Positions 54,248-62,769 of a DNA stretch of 64,000 nucleotides are shown piece after piece (within the stretch, counting starts at the first letter, position 1; each line of letters starts with the position of its first letter). The stretch comes from JAALLB01 sp964502215. Its GTDB lineage: Bacteria; Pseudomonadota; Alphaproteobacteria; Rhizobiales; Rhizobiaceae. The notes under the pieces are model-generated. The model ran no database searches, was not told the DNA's origin, and was given only the letters and a program-made list of their open reading frames with translations. The position numbers and the translations under genes are program-made. The stretch is taken from NCBI GenBank assembly GCA_964502215.1, contig CAZCUN010000004.1, positions 1-64,000 on the forward strand. The letters run 5' to 3'.

Positions 54248-55246
54248 TTAAACAGCACCGTTTACAAAAGCCATGTCTTCTTTTGTGAGCTGCGTATCGC
54301 GCAAGTCACGGGCGACTAAAAACTCTTCGTCTTCTTTAACTGTCTCCACTAGATTTAACGTCATATCAAAACGCTCACGAAACGCTTCTATAATTTCATT
54401 GACCAAAATTTCTGGCGCTGATGCACCTGCTGATAGACCAACAGCGCTTGCACCGTCCATTTGTTCCCAAGGAATGTCAGCAGCCTTTTGGACGAGCATA
54501 GAATTCTTTGCGCCTGCGCGTGTCGCAACTTCAACCAGGCGTTTTGAATTAGATGAATTTGGTGCCCCAACAATCAAGAAATGATCAGCACCTTTAGCTG
54601 CAACCTTCACCACTTTTTGGCGATTTGTGGTTGCATAACAAATTGATTCTGCTGCTGGTGCTTGAAGATTAGGAAAGCGCTTGGTCAAGGTCGTAATAAC
54701 TTCTTGAGTGTCATCCACTGATAACGTTGTCTGGGTGACGAACCCAAGTGCATCTGCATCTGCTGGTTCGTAAGAGTTTGCTTGAGCAACATCCTCAATC
54801 AACGTCATGTCGCCCGCTTCTACCTGCCCCATTGTACCGATCACTTCGGGATGGTCTGCATGACCGATTAAAAGAACATGGCGGCCTTGTCTGATATGAC
54901 GAATGGCTTGCTTATGGACTTTGGAAACAAGCGGGCAAGTTGCATCCAGATAATGTAGGTTTAAGCTTTCAGCATTTTCAGGCACCGAGCGTGGTACGCC
55001 ATGGGCAGAAAAAATAACTGGTTGCTTGGTCTCAGGGATTTCATCTAACTCTTTAACAAAGATTGCACCTTGCTGTTCAAGTCCCTCAACCACGTATCTA
55101 TTGTGAACAATTTCATGGCGGACATAAACTGGAGCGCCATATTTTTTAAGCGCGAGCACAACCATTTGAATTGCACGATCAACGCCTGCACAAAAGCCTC
55201 TTGGGCCACACAATCTTAGTTCTAATTTTTGTTTCATATCAGTCAT
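54248..55246 (-). CDS. ispH: 4-hydroxy-3-methylbut-2-enyl diphosphate reductase
   Basis: A protein of 332 residues from the ATG at 55246 (ATG at 55237 also possible). The three cluster-binding cysteines are in CGPRGFCAGV, LDATCPLV and ESICYATTNRQ. The HGVPRSV and AHGVP-type histidines and the SKRL/SNSKRL substrate loop are present. It makes IPP and DMAPP in the last step of the non-mevalonate pathway. It overlaps the SURF1 stop by eight bases, joining respiratory assembly and biosynthetic genes in one transcript. Confidence 0.96.
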   Translation of the reverse strand: MTDMKQKLELRLCGPRGFCAGVDRAIQMVVLALKKYGAPVYVRHEIVHNRYVVEGLEQQGAIFVKELDEIPETKQPVIFSAHGVPRSVPENAESLNLHYLDATCPLVSKVHKQAIRHIRQGRHVLLIGHADHPEVIGTMGQVEAGDMTLIEDVAQANSYEPADADALGFVTQTTLSVDDTQEVITTLTKRFPNLQAPAAESICYATTNRQKVVKVAAKGADHFLIVGAPNSSNSKRLVEVATRAGAKNSMLVQKAADIPWEQMDGASAVGLSAGASAPEILVNEIIEAFRERFDMTLNLVETVKEDEEFLVARDLRDTQLTKEDMAFVNGAV

Positions 55247-55967
55247 TTTGTTGCCTGCGTGTATAAAGAAAATAACTACCAACACCCAATAGTGCCAAAG
55301 CTAAACCGTACCAAGTTACAGCATACTGTAAATGGCTATTAGGGAAAGCAATAATTGTTGTTCCCCCTTTTGGCCAGTCTCCTTCTATCGGTTCATCATT
55401 GGCATCTACGAAAAAAGGAACAAACTCACGCCCTCCATCTTTACCCATCAAATTAGTCATTAGCTTAATATCACGCCAATAAATTTCTCGTTTATCTGGA
55501 TTGTTTTCTGGAAAAAAACTATTCGGTTTTTCTATTTCTGCAATTCGAACTAATCCTACTAGCTCTTGAATGCCTTCAACTTGTCCTTTCAAGCGATCTG
55601 CTGGGTTTCGCATTTCATAGGGAATAAAGCCGCGATTTACGATAAGATATTTGCCATTTTCCAGCAGCATGGGTGTGTTCACATTCCACCCTGCTTGACC
55701 TTTATTGCTCGTGGTAAAAAAGAATACTTCTTTTGAATGATCATAAATTCCCTTTGTCATAATGGGCGTATATGGCCAATCTTCCTGATTTTTTTGTTTG
55801 GAAACAAATTCATCAATTGTAACAGGTGCAATTGAGATACGCTTTTCAACTTTTTCTATCAACGCCTCTTTCCAATAAAGTCGCTTAACCTGCCACGTAC
55901 CTAGTCCGCATAGAACTGCAATACCTATGACCATGAAAACAACAACAGCAATTGTAGACAGTCTCAT
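55239..55967 (-). CDS. SURF1 family cytochrome oxidase assembly protein
   Basis: A 242-residue protein with one membrane helix at each end (about 5-25 and 215-235), the SURF1 topology. The family blocks 'LGTWQVKRLYWKEALI' (about 22-37), 'NRGFIPYEMR' and the C-terminal 'HLQYAVTWYGLALALLGV' are present. It helps insert heme into subunit I of the oxidase. It starts inside the DUF983 stop (four-base overlap) and runs into ispH. Confidence 0.9.
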   Translation of the reverse strand: MRLSTIAVVVFMVIGIAVLCGLGTWQVKRLYWKEALIEKVEKRISIAPVTIDEFVSKQKNQEDWPYTPIMTKGIYDHSKEVFFFTTSNKGQAGWNVNTPMLLENGKYLIVNRGFIPYEMRNPADRLKGQVEGIQELVGLVRIAEIEKPNSFFPENNPDKREIYWRDIKLMTNLMGKDGGREFVPFFVDANDEPIEGDWPKGGTTIIAFPNSHLQYAVTWYGLALALLGVGSYFLYTRRQQND

Positions 55968-56374
55968 GTTTCCTCACCTGAACGATCTAGCTCGCCCTGC
56001 TCTGCTTTCGTTTGATATTGTAATGCGATCATAATACCTTTTGAAAAAGACAGCCCCCAAATCGAAAGAATTGTAATAAGAGGTATCCATAACAGCATAT
56101 GAACCCAAATCGGGGGCGCTAAGGAAGTTTGGAGCGCCATTGCTAAGGCTGTAACAAAAAACCCAATAATAAGAATTACAAAAACTGCTGGGCCATCCCC
56201 TGAATCAACAAACTCAAAGTCTAGATCGCAATTCATACAACCGTTAGCTGGCTTTAGGATGCTTTTATAAAGCTTGCCCTGACCACAGCGAGGACAACAG
56301 CCACGCAATCCAACTTGCATTGGCGAAGGCTTTAAGTAGAGCGCTTTATCTTGATGATGTTTCTTGTTTGCCAT
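55964..56374 (-). CDS. DUF983 membrane protein
   Basis: A 136-residue protein: a CxxC pair (RGCCPRCGQG, about 29-38) and a second pair (NGCMNCDLDF) form a zinc-ribbon-like N-terminus. Two membrane helices follow (about 62-83 and 88-110). It is usual in cox operons of Alphaproteobacteria, between coxC and SURF1, and its role is not established. It is the first gene after the terminator that follows ctaE. Confidence 0.85.
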   Translation of the reverse strand: MANKKHHQDKALYLKPSPMQVGLRGCCPRCGQGKLYKSILKPANGCMNCDLDFEFVDSGDGPAVFVILIIGFFVTALAMALQTSLAPPIWVHMLLWIPLITILSIWGLSFSKGIMIALQYQTKAEQGELDRSGEET

Positions 56375-56391
56375 GTCTGTACTTATAAACG

Positions 56392-56419
56392 AAAAAGGCG
56401 GCCAATGTGACCGCCTTTT
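56392..56419 (-). terminator. Terminator after ctaE
   Basis: The arms AAAAGGCGG (56393-56401) and CCGCCTTTT (56411-56419) have a 9-base loop and end in T on the minus strand. It falls between ctaE and the DUF983 gene, and may separate structural and downstream assembly genes or reduce readthrough. Confidence 0.85.
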
Positions 56420-56440
56420 CAGGAATTATTGTGCGCTTAA

Positions 56441-57325
56441 TTAGTGCGCAGCGATTGTAGCGCCTACGCTTGCCCATACATAAATTGCACAGAATAAGAA
56501 TAACCAAACCACATCAACAAAGTGCCAGTACCAAGCAGCAGCTTCAAAACCGAAATGTTTTTCTGGCTTGAAGTGCCCTTTCATTGCGCGAATTAGACAG
56601 ACTAATAAGAATATCGTTCCTACTAAAACATGGAAACCATGGAAGCCTGTCGCCATGAAGAATGTAGCGCCATAAATTGATTCAGAGAATGTAAACGGTG
56701 CTTCTGCATATTCGTAGCCCTGCACGAATGAGAACAATATGCCAAGCACAACAGTTATGAAAAGCATCCACTTAAGGGTTGAGCGATCATTCTCAATCAA
56801 AGCATGGTGTGCCCAAGTTACAGTTGTTCCTGAAAGCAGTAGGATAACAGTATTGAAAAGAGGCAAATGCCAAGGATCAAGAACTTCAATACCTTGTGGA
56901 GGCCATACGCCACCAGTGTGTTCAACACGGGCGAACTGCTGTACTTCATCAGCAAAAAGGCTTGCATCAAAAAATGCCCAGAACCAAGCTACAAAGAACA
57001 TGACCTCAGAAGCAATGAAGAGCAACATGCCATAACGAAGGTGTAATGAAACAACTTTTGTATGGTGCCCCTGATGGCTTTCTTTTACGGTATCTGCCCA
57101 CCACGCGTACATTGTATAAAGTACAAGCGCCATGCCTACATAGAATATCCATGGGCCAGCGGCTGCAAGATCTGCTCCTGCAACAACAAATTCACCATCT
57201 GCTAATGAACGCATCAATGCGATTGCACCAATTGCAGTAACCAATCCGCCAATTGCGCCGAATAACGGCCATGGACTAGGATCGATGATGTGGTAATCGT
57301 GATTTACGTTATGACCGTCAGCCAT
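56441..57325 (-). CDS. ctaE: Cytochrome c oxidase subunit III
   Basis: A 294-residue subunit III with seven membrane helices and the family blocks 'ASEVMFFVAWFWAFFDASLF' (about 100-119), 'GVWPPQGIEVLDPW' and 'MATGFHGFHVLVGTIFL' (about 225-241), with the C-terminal 'AAWYWHFVDVVWLFLF'. It is a structural core subunit of the aa3 oxidase in the inner membrane. It is followed by a strong terminator. Confidence 0.96.
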   Translation of the reverse strand: MADGHNVNHDYHIIDPSPWPLFGAIGGLVTAIGAIALMRSLADGEFVVAGADLAAAGPWIFYVGMALVLYTMYAWWADTVKESHQGHHTKVVSLHLRYGMLLFIASEVMFFVAWFWAFFDASLFADEVQQFARVEHTGGVWPPQGIEVLDPWHLPLFNTVILLLSGTTVTWAHHALIENDRSTLKWMLFITVVLGILFSFVQGYEYAEAPFTFSESIYGATFFMATGFHGFHVLVGTIFLLVCLIRAMKGHFKPEKHFGFEAAAWYWHFVDVVWLFLFCAIYVWASVGATIAAH

Positions 57326-57368
57326 TTTATGCTCCTGAATTCGAATCCGTTATACGGACTTTTTGTGT

Positions 57369-58043
57369 TTATATCTTTTCATTATTGGTTTGAATAGTCG
57401 CTTCTTCAGCTTTTATCTCAGCTTCAATAGCACGCTCTTCTTGAATGTCTTTAAGTGCTTCTTGCGGTGTCGTTTCACTCTCGTAAAAAGTGTATGACAG
57501 CGTAATAGTTTTAAGTGCTTTCATCGCTTTTTCTTGATCCATCTCAGGGTCAACATAAAAAACAACGGGCATTTCAAGCGTATCGCCTGGTTCAATGTAT
57601 GTGTCTGTAAAACAGAAACATTCAATTTTGTTAAAGAACACTCCAGCAGCTTGCGGTGTTACATTAAAAGACGCCATGCCAACAATCGGTTCTTTAGATA
57701 GGTTCTTGGCCAAATAATTAATGACCATTTTTTCACCCATCTTTATGGTGACTTCGCGTTCTTGTGGGGCAAACTCCCAATTCAAGACTGACGCAGTATT
57801 TGCATCAAAGCGCACATTAATATCACGATCAATAATCGCAACCCCATCAGCAGCATCTGCATCTACCTGTTGGGTTGTGCCACCATAGCCTGTTACCTGA
57901 CAAAACAATTCATAAAGTGGTACAGAAGCATAGGCCAAGCCGCCCATGCCTAAAGCCAGACCAACACACATTCCAACAACACGGCCATTGCTCATTCCGC
58001 TTGTCATTGTATTTTCATTTGTATGTGTATCAACAATGCTCAT
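57369..58043 (-). CDS. ctaG: Cytochrome c oxidase assembly protein CtaG (Cox11)
   Basis: A 224-residue Cox11 protein: one N-terminal membrane helix (about 22-42) and a periplasmic immunoglobulin-like domain with the copper-binding motif ECFCFTDTYIEPGD (about 150). It delivers copper to the CuB site of subunit I. The C-terminal tail after residue 195 is Glu-rich. It lies 9 bases after the CoxF-like gene. Confidence 0.94.
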   Translation of the reverse strand: MSIVDTHTNENTMTSGMSNGRVVGMCVGLALGMGGLAYASVPLYELFCQVTGYGGTTQQVDADAADGVAIIDRDINVRFDANTASVLNWEFAPQEREVTIKMGEKMVINYLAKNLSKEPIVGMASFNVTPQAAGVFFNKIECFCFTDTYIEPGDTLEMPVVFYVDPEMDQEKAMKALKTITLSYTFYESETTPQEALKDIQEERAIEAEIKAEEATIQTNNEKI

Positions 58044-58052
58044 GATGTTCTT

Positions 58053-58223
58053 CTAAGCTCCGTTCTGCGCGATGACAGAAGCCATTTTAGCCATCGTTCC
58101 AAAGAACATCACTAAAATGAAAGCGATCAAACAAAACGCAATCGCATAGTTTCTTGCATTGCGTGATTTTTTCTGAACTTTGTCCAGCTCGACGCTTTCT
58201 TTCGTAAACTCTGCTTCAGCCAT
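58053..58223 (-). CDS. Small CoxF-like membrane protein
   Basis: A 56-residue protein (MAEAEFTKESVELDKVQ, then a basic KKSRNARNYAIA segment and one membrane helix, about 27-44, ending IAQNGA). The position between ctaB and ctaG, two bases after ctaB, is that of the small CoxF/'cytochrome oxidase assembly' protein of alphaproteobacterial cox operons. The ATG at 58223 follows ctaB directly. It is short and easily missed. Confidence 0.75.
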   Translation of the reverse strand: MAEAEFTKESVELDKVQKKSRNARNYAIAFCLIAFILVMFFGTMAKMASVIAQNGA

Positions 58224-58225
58224 AA

Positions 58226-59152
58226 TTAAATCACCTTCGCAATAATTGCATCAATGCCTAAAGCACCAAAGAGAGCAAAGAGATAAAAGATTGAATATCC
58301 AAAGAGCTTTTTCTCATGCGCATATTTATTTTCTGAAGTGCCATCTTTCCAGACTTTATAACCAAGCCAAGCAAAGCGTGCATTCAATATGACCGCAACA
58401 ACACCGTAATAGATAGATGCAAATCCCATAATTGCTGGCAACACACCAGAGATTGCAAGTGGGATTGAATAAGCAAAAATCTGATTGCGTGTTGATTTTT
58501 CGCCTTTAATGTTTGGCATCATTGGAACACCAGCGTTGTCATAGTCTTGCAAACGCCAAAGCGCTAAAGCCCAAAAATGTGGTGGTGTCCAAAGAAAAAT
58601 AATTGCGAATAAAACAACGCTTTCAATCGTTACGTTGCCGGTCACACAAGCCCAGCCAATCATTGGCGGAAAAGCACCAGCAGCGCCACCTATTACAATG
58701 TTTTGTGGTGTCGAACGTTTTAGCCACATTGTATAAATGACGGCGTAAAAGAAAATTGTGAAACCTAGTAGAAATGCTGCAAGCCAATTTACAAGAAGAC
58801 CTAGCACAGCAACAGAAAAGAGCGATAGAACGATGCCAAATAAGTAAGCTTGGGAAGCTTCCACACGCCCGGCAGGAATTGGACGTTTTGCGGTTCTGTC
58901 CATAACCGCATCAATGTCAGCATCATACCACATGTTCAAAGCGCCAGATGCACCTGCACCGATAGAGATGCAAAGAATTGAAATAAATCCAAGGAATGGA
59001 TTGATACTACCAGGCGCCATCAACAAACCAACGATTGCGGTGAAGATAACAAGGTACATGACACGAGGTTTTAGCAGACGATAAAAATCCGCAGGCATTG
59101 CAGAAGAAATGCCTGTGCTATGATTTTTATGGTTTGCTGTTTCGACAGTCAT
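58226..59152 (-). CDS. ctaB: Protoheme IX farnesyltransferase (heme o synthase)
   Basis: A 308-residue UbiA-family prenyltransferase with about nine membrane helices. The Asp-rich motif is NMWYDADIDAVMDRT (about 73-87). 'TPQNIVIGGAAGAFPPMIGW' and the second Asp-rich loop 'DYDNAGVPMMPN' are the heme o synthase blocks. It adds farnesyl to heme b for heme a synthesis. It is the third gene of the operon, 56 bases after ctaD. Confidence 0.95.
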   Translation of the reverse strand: MTVETANHKNHSTGISSAMPADFYRLLKPRVMYLVIFTAIVGLLMAPGSINPFLGFISILCISIGAGASGALNMWYDADIDAVMDRTAKRPIPAGRVEASQAYLFGIVLSLFSVAVLGLLVNWLAAFLLGFTIFFYAVIYTMWLKRSTPQNIVIGGAAGAFPPMIGWACVTGNVTIESVVLFAIIFLWTPPHFWALALWRLQDYDNAGVPMMPNIKGEKSTRNQIFAYSIPLAISGVLPAIMGFASIYYGVVAVILNARFAWLGYKVWKDGTSENKYAHEKKLFGYSIFYLFALFGALGIDAIIAKVI

Positions 59153-59208
59153 TTACGCTACCCAGAGTTGAGAGCAAGCCGCTGATATCTCAGCGGCTTG
59201 CATTTTAT

Positions 59209-60810
59209 TTATTTTACCTTTGGAAGAATTTCCCACTGGTGGAATGGTGGTGGCGAAGGAAGTTGCCACTCAAGCGTTGTAGCACCATCACCCCAAGGAT
59301 TATCACCAGCAACACGCTTCTTCATAAATGCTTCCCAAACTAGGTAGATGAATAAAAGCACAGAGAATGCTGATAGGTATGAACCCAGTGATGAAACATA
59401 ATTCCAGAATTCAAAAGGTGCTGGGTAATCCACATAACGACGTGGCATGCCTTGAAGACCTAAGAAGTGTTGCGGGAAGAATGTGATGTTCACACCAATG
59501 AAGAACAACCAGAAGTGTGTCTTCGCAAGGAATGAATTATACATGTAACCCGTCATCTTAGGGAACCAGTAGTACCACCCCGCAAAGATTGAGAATACTG
59601 CACCCATTGATAAAACGTAATGGAAGTGAGCAACCACGAAGTATGTATCGTGGAATGCGCGGTCTAGACCAGCATTTGCAAGTTGCACGCCTGTTACACC
59701 ACCAAGGGTGAACAAGAAGATGAAACCGATTGCCCATAACATTGGTGTGCGGAAAGTAATTGAACCACCCCACATTGTTGCAATCCAAGAGAAGATTTTA
59801 ACGCCAGTTGGAACCGCAATCACCATGGTTGCAAATACGAAGTAGCGTTGCGTATCAAGAGATAGACCGACTGTGTACATGTGGTGTGCCCAAACGATGA
59901 AGCCAACAGCACCAATCGCAATCATCGCCAATGCCATGCCCATGTAACCAAAGATTGGCTTGCGTGAGAATGTTGAAACGATATGAGAGATGATACCAAA
60001 ACCTGGCAAAATCAGAATGTAAACTTCTGGGTGACCAAAGAACCAGAATAAGTGCTGGAATAAGATCGGATCACCGCCACCTGCCGGATCAAAGAAAGTA
60101 GTGCCGAAATTACGGTCTGTTAGTAGCATTGTAATTGCACCAGCAAGCACTGGAAGTGAAAGCAGAAGCAGGAATGCAGTGATTAGAACTGACCAAGCAA
60201 ACAATGGCATTTTGAACAATGTCATGCCAGGGGCACGCATGTTGAAAATCGTTGTAATGAAGTTAATTGCACCCAGAATTGAAGATGCACCAGCAAGGTG
60301 AAGACCAAGAATAGCTAAATCCATCGCAGGACCAGGTTGACCAGTAAGTGAAGAAAGCGGCGGGTAAATAGTCCAACCACCACCAACACCATTTGCACCT
60401 GGAGGCCCTTCAACAAACATTGAAAGCACTAACAGAAGAAGTGCTGGAGGTAATAACCAGAAAGAAATATTGTTCATACGCGGGAAAGCCATGTCTGGCG
60501 CACCAATCATAATCGGCACCATCCAGTTGGCAAAACCACCAATAAGCGCTGGCATCACCATGAAGAAGATCATGATCAAACCGTGTGCTGTTGTGAATAC
60601 ATTATAAACATGCGGATCACTGAAATACTGCAAACCATCTTCTGCAAGTTCTGCACGCATTGCTATGGATAGGAAGCCACCCAAAATGCCTGAGAAAATT
60701 GCGAACAAAAGATAAAGGGTACCAATATCTTTATGGTTAGTTGAATAAAACCAGCGCTTGAAAAAAGCTGGTTTATGATCGTGTGCGTCGTGCGTAGCAG
60801 CGTATGCCAT
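59209..60810 (-). CDS. ctaD: Cytochrome c oxidase subunit I
   Basis: A 533-residue heme-copper oxidase core subunit with twelve membrane helices. Heme ligand and channel motifs are visible: HGLIMIFFMVMPALIGGF (low-spin His), the CuB/Tyr cross-link region 'WFFGHPEVYILILPGFG', HHMYTVG, and the distal 'DTYFVVAHFHYVLSMG' with high- and low-spin His. The Asn of 'NNISFWLLPP' fits the aa3 A family. It reduces oxygen and pumps protons. It is second in the operon, 21 bases after ctaC. Confidence 0.97.
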   Translation of the reverse strand: MAYAATHDAHDHKPAFFKRWFYSTNHKDIGTLYLLFAIFSGILGGFLSIAMRAELAEDGLQYFSDPHVYNVFTTAHGLIMIFFMVMPALIGGFANWMVPIMIGAPDMAFPRMNNISFWLLPPALLLLVLSMFVEGPPGANGVGGGWTIYPPLSSLTGQPGPAMDLAILGLHLAGASSILGAINFITTIFNMRAPGMTLFKMPLFAWSVLITAFLLLLSLPVLAGAITMLLTDRNFGTTFFDPAGGGDPILFQHLFWFFGHPEVYILILPGFGIISHIVSTFSRKPIFGYMGMALAMIAIGAVGFIVWAHHMYTVGLSLDTQRYFVFATMVIAVPTGVKIFSWIATMWGGSITFRTPMLWAIGFIFLFTLGGVTGVQLANAGLDRAFHDTYFVVAHFHYVLSMGAVFSIFAGWYYWFPKMTGYMYNSFLAKTHFWLFFIGVNITFFPQHFLGLQGMPRRYVDYPAPFEFWNYVSSLGSYLSAFSVLLFIYLVWEAFMKKRVAGDNPWGDGATTLEWQLPSPPPFHQWEILPKVK

Positions 60811-60831
60811 GATTATATCTCCTGAATTCCG

Positions 60832-61773
60832 TTACTGCGCATTCTCAGCCAGTTTAATATTCTTTTGAGCTTCAATTGAAGCCAATAGGTTTGTATTTGC
60901 ATTATCAAGGTTTGATGTTGCCTCGAACTGCCAAGTTTCAAATTGCTCAGCTGAAACTACACGGATCGCGATTGGCATGAAAGCATGATACTTGCCACAA
61001 AGCTCTGAACATTGACCGTAATAAATGCCTTCTTCTCTAGCTTTGAACCATGTTTCATTTGTACGACCTGGGATTGCATCCATCTTCAAACCAAATGCAG
61101 GCATTGCGAAGTTATGGATTACACCGTCAGGGTCACCCGTTACGAGGACACGGATCATTTCATTAACTGGAACAACAAGTTCATTATCAACTGTAAGAAG
61201 ACGAGGATATACATTTAAATCTGTTTTACCTAATTCTTCGCGTGCAGCTAGAATGTCTGCTTGAGCTTTTTCGTAACCTTCATCGCCTTCTTTAACTGTG
61301 TAAGAATCTTGAGCAATTAGGTAAGATGAAATCTCAATTTCACTCTCGTCTTGATATTCATATTCCCAAGCCCAAGAAACGCCTGTTGCTTTAATAGTTA
61401 AGCTTGGCTCTTCACCAGGATCAAATTGATTTTCAAGAAGTTCGAATGAAGGAACCGCAATTGCGATCAGAATAACAATTGGTAAAACAGTCCAGACTAC
61501 TTCGATGAAAGTGTTATGGCTTGTTTTAGATGGTTCAGGATTAGCCTTTGCATTAAACTTCACCATGACAATGGCTAGAAGTATCATTACGAAAATTGTA
61601 ATTGGTACAATGAACCATAATGTATATGCATCGAACCACTCGATACTAGCCATCATATCTGAGCCAGCTGGCTGGTGCCAAAGGCCACCGTCTACTGGTA
61701 GAGCGAAAGCAGACAATGCTGACGCTAATAAAATTCCAAATCCTGTTATGACAGAAGCTATCGCTCTCATCAT
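60832..61773 (-). CDS. ctaC: Cytochrome c oxidase subunit II
   Basis: A 313-residue exported membrane protein: signal peptide (about 1-24), two membrane helices (about 52-75 and 92-110) and a periplasmic cupredoxin domain. The CuA site reads CSELCGKYH with upstream His in DGVIHNFAMP and Met after it, a complete binuclear centre. A linker of about 30 residues rich in Glu lies between the second helix and the cupredoxin core ('AQDSYTVKEGDEGYEKAQ'). It is first in the leftward cox operon and receives electrons from cytochrome c. Confidence 0.96.
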   Translation of the reverse strand: MMRAIASVITGFGILLASALSAFALPVDGGLWHQPAGSDMMASIEWFDAYTLWFIVPITIFVMILLAIVMVKFNAKANPEPSKTSHNTFIEVVWTVLPIVILIAIAVPSFELLENQFDPGEEPSLTIKATGVSWAWEYEYQDESEIEISSYLIAQDSYTVKEGDEGYEKAQADILAAREELGKTDLNVYPRLLTVDNELVVPVNEMIRVLVTGDPDGVIHNFAMPAFGLKMDAIPGRTNETWFKAREEGIYYGQCSELCGKYHAFMPIAIRVVSAEQFETWQFEATSNLDNANTNLLASIEAQKNIKLAENAQ

Positions 61774-62165
61774 TATTCTCCTGTATTGGCCATTATGAGT
61801 TAGGGTGAGTTATCCCTGTCTCATGCCTTTGACCATGCCATCAATAATTTCTCAATATTTTTTTATAATTTTCCTGAAAAATCGTGTTTAAAAACCCAAT
61901 TATTTCCCAGCAAACTCGAGTCTGTTCATTAAAATCATACCGCCTCCACAAACGCAAATAAAATGCGGCTTTATAAATGCGGCATATTTGCATGTGTCAA
62001 ATAGATCATATGCACTAATTTTTGATAGAGCATCCCAGCGATAAGCGTAAAACTGCCATAGTTTCCAGTTTTACAGGTTTTATTAATATAGAAACGCTTG
62101 CTGGTTGGGTTTGGTTAACCTTTGCCAGTAATAGTTATCTGCAAAACTCAACTGATTCGGAAACC
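61774..62165. other. Divergent intergenic region between ctaC and the IalB-family gene
   Basis: A 392-base AT-rich region that must contain the leftward cox operon promoter and the rightward promoter of the exported protein. A nine-base direct repeat AAATGCGGC occurs at 61961-61969 and 61975-61983. No clear sigma-70 hexamers at good spacing were found by eye. An open frame from 62022 runs into the gene at 62166 without a signal peptide at that end. Confidence 0.5.
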
Positions 62166-62678
62166 ATGATGCGGTTATTTCAAAAATCTTTAGTACTCAT
62201 TTCTGCACTTGCAGGCTTTTCGTCTTTAACAACGCAGGCAAGTTTAGCCCAAGGTGCTGTGAAATCGTCTCACGGTGCTTGGTCTATGGTTTGTGAAACA
62301 CCTCCTGGTGCTTCAAGTGAACAATGTGCTCTCATGCAAAATGTTGTGGCGCAAGACCGGTCAGAAGTTGGGTTATCAGTTGTTATTTTAAGAACAGCGG
62401 ATGGAAAATCTGAAATCATGCGTGTCCTTGCACCTCTTGGCGTTTTATTGCCTAATGGTTTGGGACTTAATGTTGATGGCAAAGATATTGGACGAGCATA
62501 TTTTGTTCGCTGTTTCCAAGATGGATGTTATGCAGAAGTTGTTCTTGAAGGTCAGCTTTTAGCAGACCTTAAAAAAGGCGCAACGGCTACCTTTATTGTT
62601 TTCCAAACACCTGAAGAAGGCATCGGTATTCCTGTTGATCTAACGGGTTTTTCCGAAGGCTACACAAAAATTCCATAA
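62166..62678 (+). CDS. Invasion-associated locus B (IalB) family exported protein
   Basis: A protein of 170 residues from the ATG at 62166, with a signal peptide (residues 1-28, cleavage after SLA/QG). The mature domain is IalB-like: 'HGAWSMVCETPPGASSEQC', 'VGLSVVILRTADGK' and 'YFVRCFQDGCYAEVVL', with four Cys positioned for two disulfides. Bartonella IalB affects erythrocyte invasion, but the family is general in free-living Alphaproteobacteria. A longer frame from 62022 would place the signal peptide internally and is not used. The neighbours tldD and coxB match rhizobial order. Confidence 0.85.
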   Translation: MMRLFQKSLVLISALAGFSSLTTQASLAQGAVKSSHGAWSMVCETPPGASSEQCALMQNVVAQDRSEVGLSVVILRTADGKSEIMRVLAPLGVLLPNGLGLNVDGKDIGRAYFVRCFQDGCYAEVVLEGQLLADLKKGATATFIVFQTPEEGIGIPVDLTGFSEGYTKIP

Positions 62679-62769
62679 GCTGAAAAGTAACTTTAAATTA
62701 TCCTCTCTTGGTTTTTTCTCAAGAAGTGTTATCTCATATCTAAGATACATTTCTTTGGAGCAATTTCGC

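Noticed and set aside
62022..62165. Upstream extension of the IalB-family protein
   Set aside because: It would bury the signal peptide inside the protein; the ATG at 62166 directly precedes a normal signal sequence.
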